Positions 63,775 to 64,000 of a DNA stretch of 64,000 nucleotides are shown here, piece by piece. The DNA comes from Prostheceraeus crozeri (lineage: Eukaryota; Platyhelminthes; Polycladida; Euryleptidae). Made by a program: the position numbers and the translations under genes. The stretch is from the NCBI GenBank assembly GCA_907163375.1, contig CAJQUW010016138.1:667524-731523 (forward strand), read 5' to 3'. Within the stretch, counting starts at the first letter, position 1; each line of letters starts with the position of its first letter. The notes beneath the pieces are model-generated. The model made no database searches. It saw only the letters and a list, made by a program, of their open reading frames with translations, and was not told the origin of the DNA.

Positions 63775-64000
63775 ATGAGAATATAGTTTATTTTATTCAG
63801 AGTCAAATGATCACGATAATCATCAAAGTTTTCCATCCGAGAGATAATCTTTTGCATACATGTATGTCGCGTAAAACACTCACAAGCATTCACGGAACTA
63901 ACATATTCCGGTCTATAGGAAGGGAACTGAAAGTTAACGCTTTCCAGTTCTTCATGTTTGTTGAAATGGAGATAATTGATATCTACAGTGAGACGAACCT
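63775..64000 (-). CDS. Family A protein of element 3, C-terminal part, cut by the window end
   Basis: Minus-strand frame with CFTRHTCMQKIISRMENFDDY followed by RDHLTLNKINYILI, aligned with FYTRHLRKIISRMDNLHGYGDHLLLNKINHI of element 1. Its orientation matches the family A copy that faces PolB, so PolB of element 3 is expected beyond 64,000 on the plus strand. Confidence 0.65.

Larger units (their letters stand above)
29279..64000. mobile_element. Polinton-like element 3, left end and interior, partial fossil, runs off the window
   Basis: The left terminus GAAAGTAATCCC followed by a GCAGCGACTCATCGCTGCTGACTCAGCCCCCC tip-like stretch is a diverged version of elements 1 and 2. The element is interrupted by a PLE (about 29,775-31,730) and by a 28-kb Harbinger insertion (33,550-61,557). 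Its own parts in the window are the left TIR/promoter region, the intron-containing zinc/coiled-coil gene (61,655-62,719), two histone-type stem-loops, a structured unit and part of a family A gene. The right end is not in the window. It is broken and the oldest of the three by nesting. Confidence 0.7.

Noticed and set aside
1-64000. tRNA, rRNA or snRNA genes
   Set aside because: I saw no convincing cloverleaf with A/B boxes, no rRNA core and no snRNA signature on either strand, within the limits of reading by eye.

Overview
This is a gene-poor, transposon-dense piece of an animal nuclear genome. CR1/L2-type LINEs, Penelope-like elements, pogo, Tc1, PIF/Harbinger and a RAG1-like DDE transposon occur together with Polinton-like elements, alongside GT-AG introns and metazoan promoter signals. 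I would guess a marine invertebrate but cannot name the species. No ordinary host gene can be supported.

Layout. Positions 1-5,785 are a mosaic of relics: a Penelope-like element (PLE) in two pieces, a Ty3/Gypsy-type integrase fossil and a hAT/zf-MYM-like fragment, followed by AT-rich non-coding DNA. A minus-strand LINE (LINE-A) runs from about 26,940 to 5,786. Its ORF1 is split by Polinton-like element 1 (9,143-25,834; 6-bp target duplication ATCTCG). Next come a pogo-type relic (about 27,000-28,275) and the ORF1 of a second LINE (LINE-B, 28,664-29,278). LINE-B is cut by the left end of Polinton-like element 3, which runs out of the window. Inside element 3 sit a PLE (about 29,775-31,730) and a Harbinger element (33,550-61,557; duplication TTA). 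Inside the Harbinger MADF gene sits a RAG1/Chapaev-like transposon (36,069-61,249; flanks GAGA). Its introns hold a Tc1 copy (37,280-40,551) that contains another Tc1 copy (37,713-39,335), and Polinton-like element 2 (41,957-59,961; duplication TATGTT).

The three Polinton-like elements form one family. They have AGTAGTAA termini, 6-bp target duplications and unusually long, internally repetitive terminal inverted repeats (TIRs). They encode a Polinton-type protein-primed-class DNA polymerase B with zinc fingers and multi-exon 5' structure, and no integrase, capsid, protease or packaging ATPase that I can recognise. Instead they carry a two-lobed TATA-binding-protein (TBP) homologue, a multi-copy small protein (family A), a second duplicated family that may be an ssDNA-binding protein (family B), a RING-like protein and a zinc/coiled-coil protein. 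Many transcription units start at clear TATA boxes. Several end in a stem-loop that closely resembles the 3' stem-loop of replication-dependent histone mRNAs, in one case followed by a perfect U7-type CAAGAAAGA box. My inference is an element family that brings its own TBP for its TATA promoters and ties its mRNA processing to S phase.

Elements 1 and 2 are both broken: element 1 has few breaks, element 2 several. All three Polinton-like elements are treated here as fossils. Nesting order gives relative ages: element 3 is older than the Harbinger, which is older than the RAG-like transposon, which is older than element 2 and the Tc1 copies.
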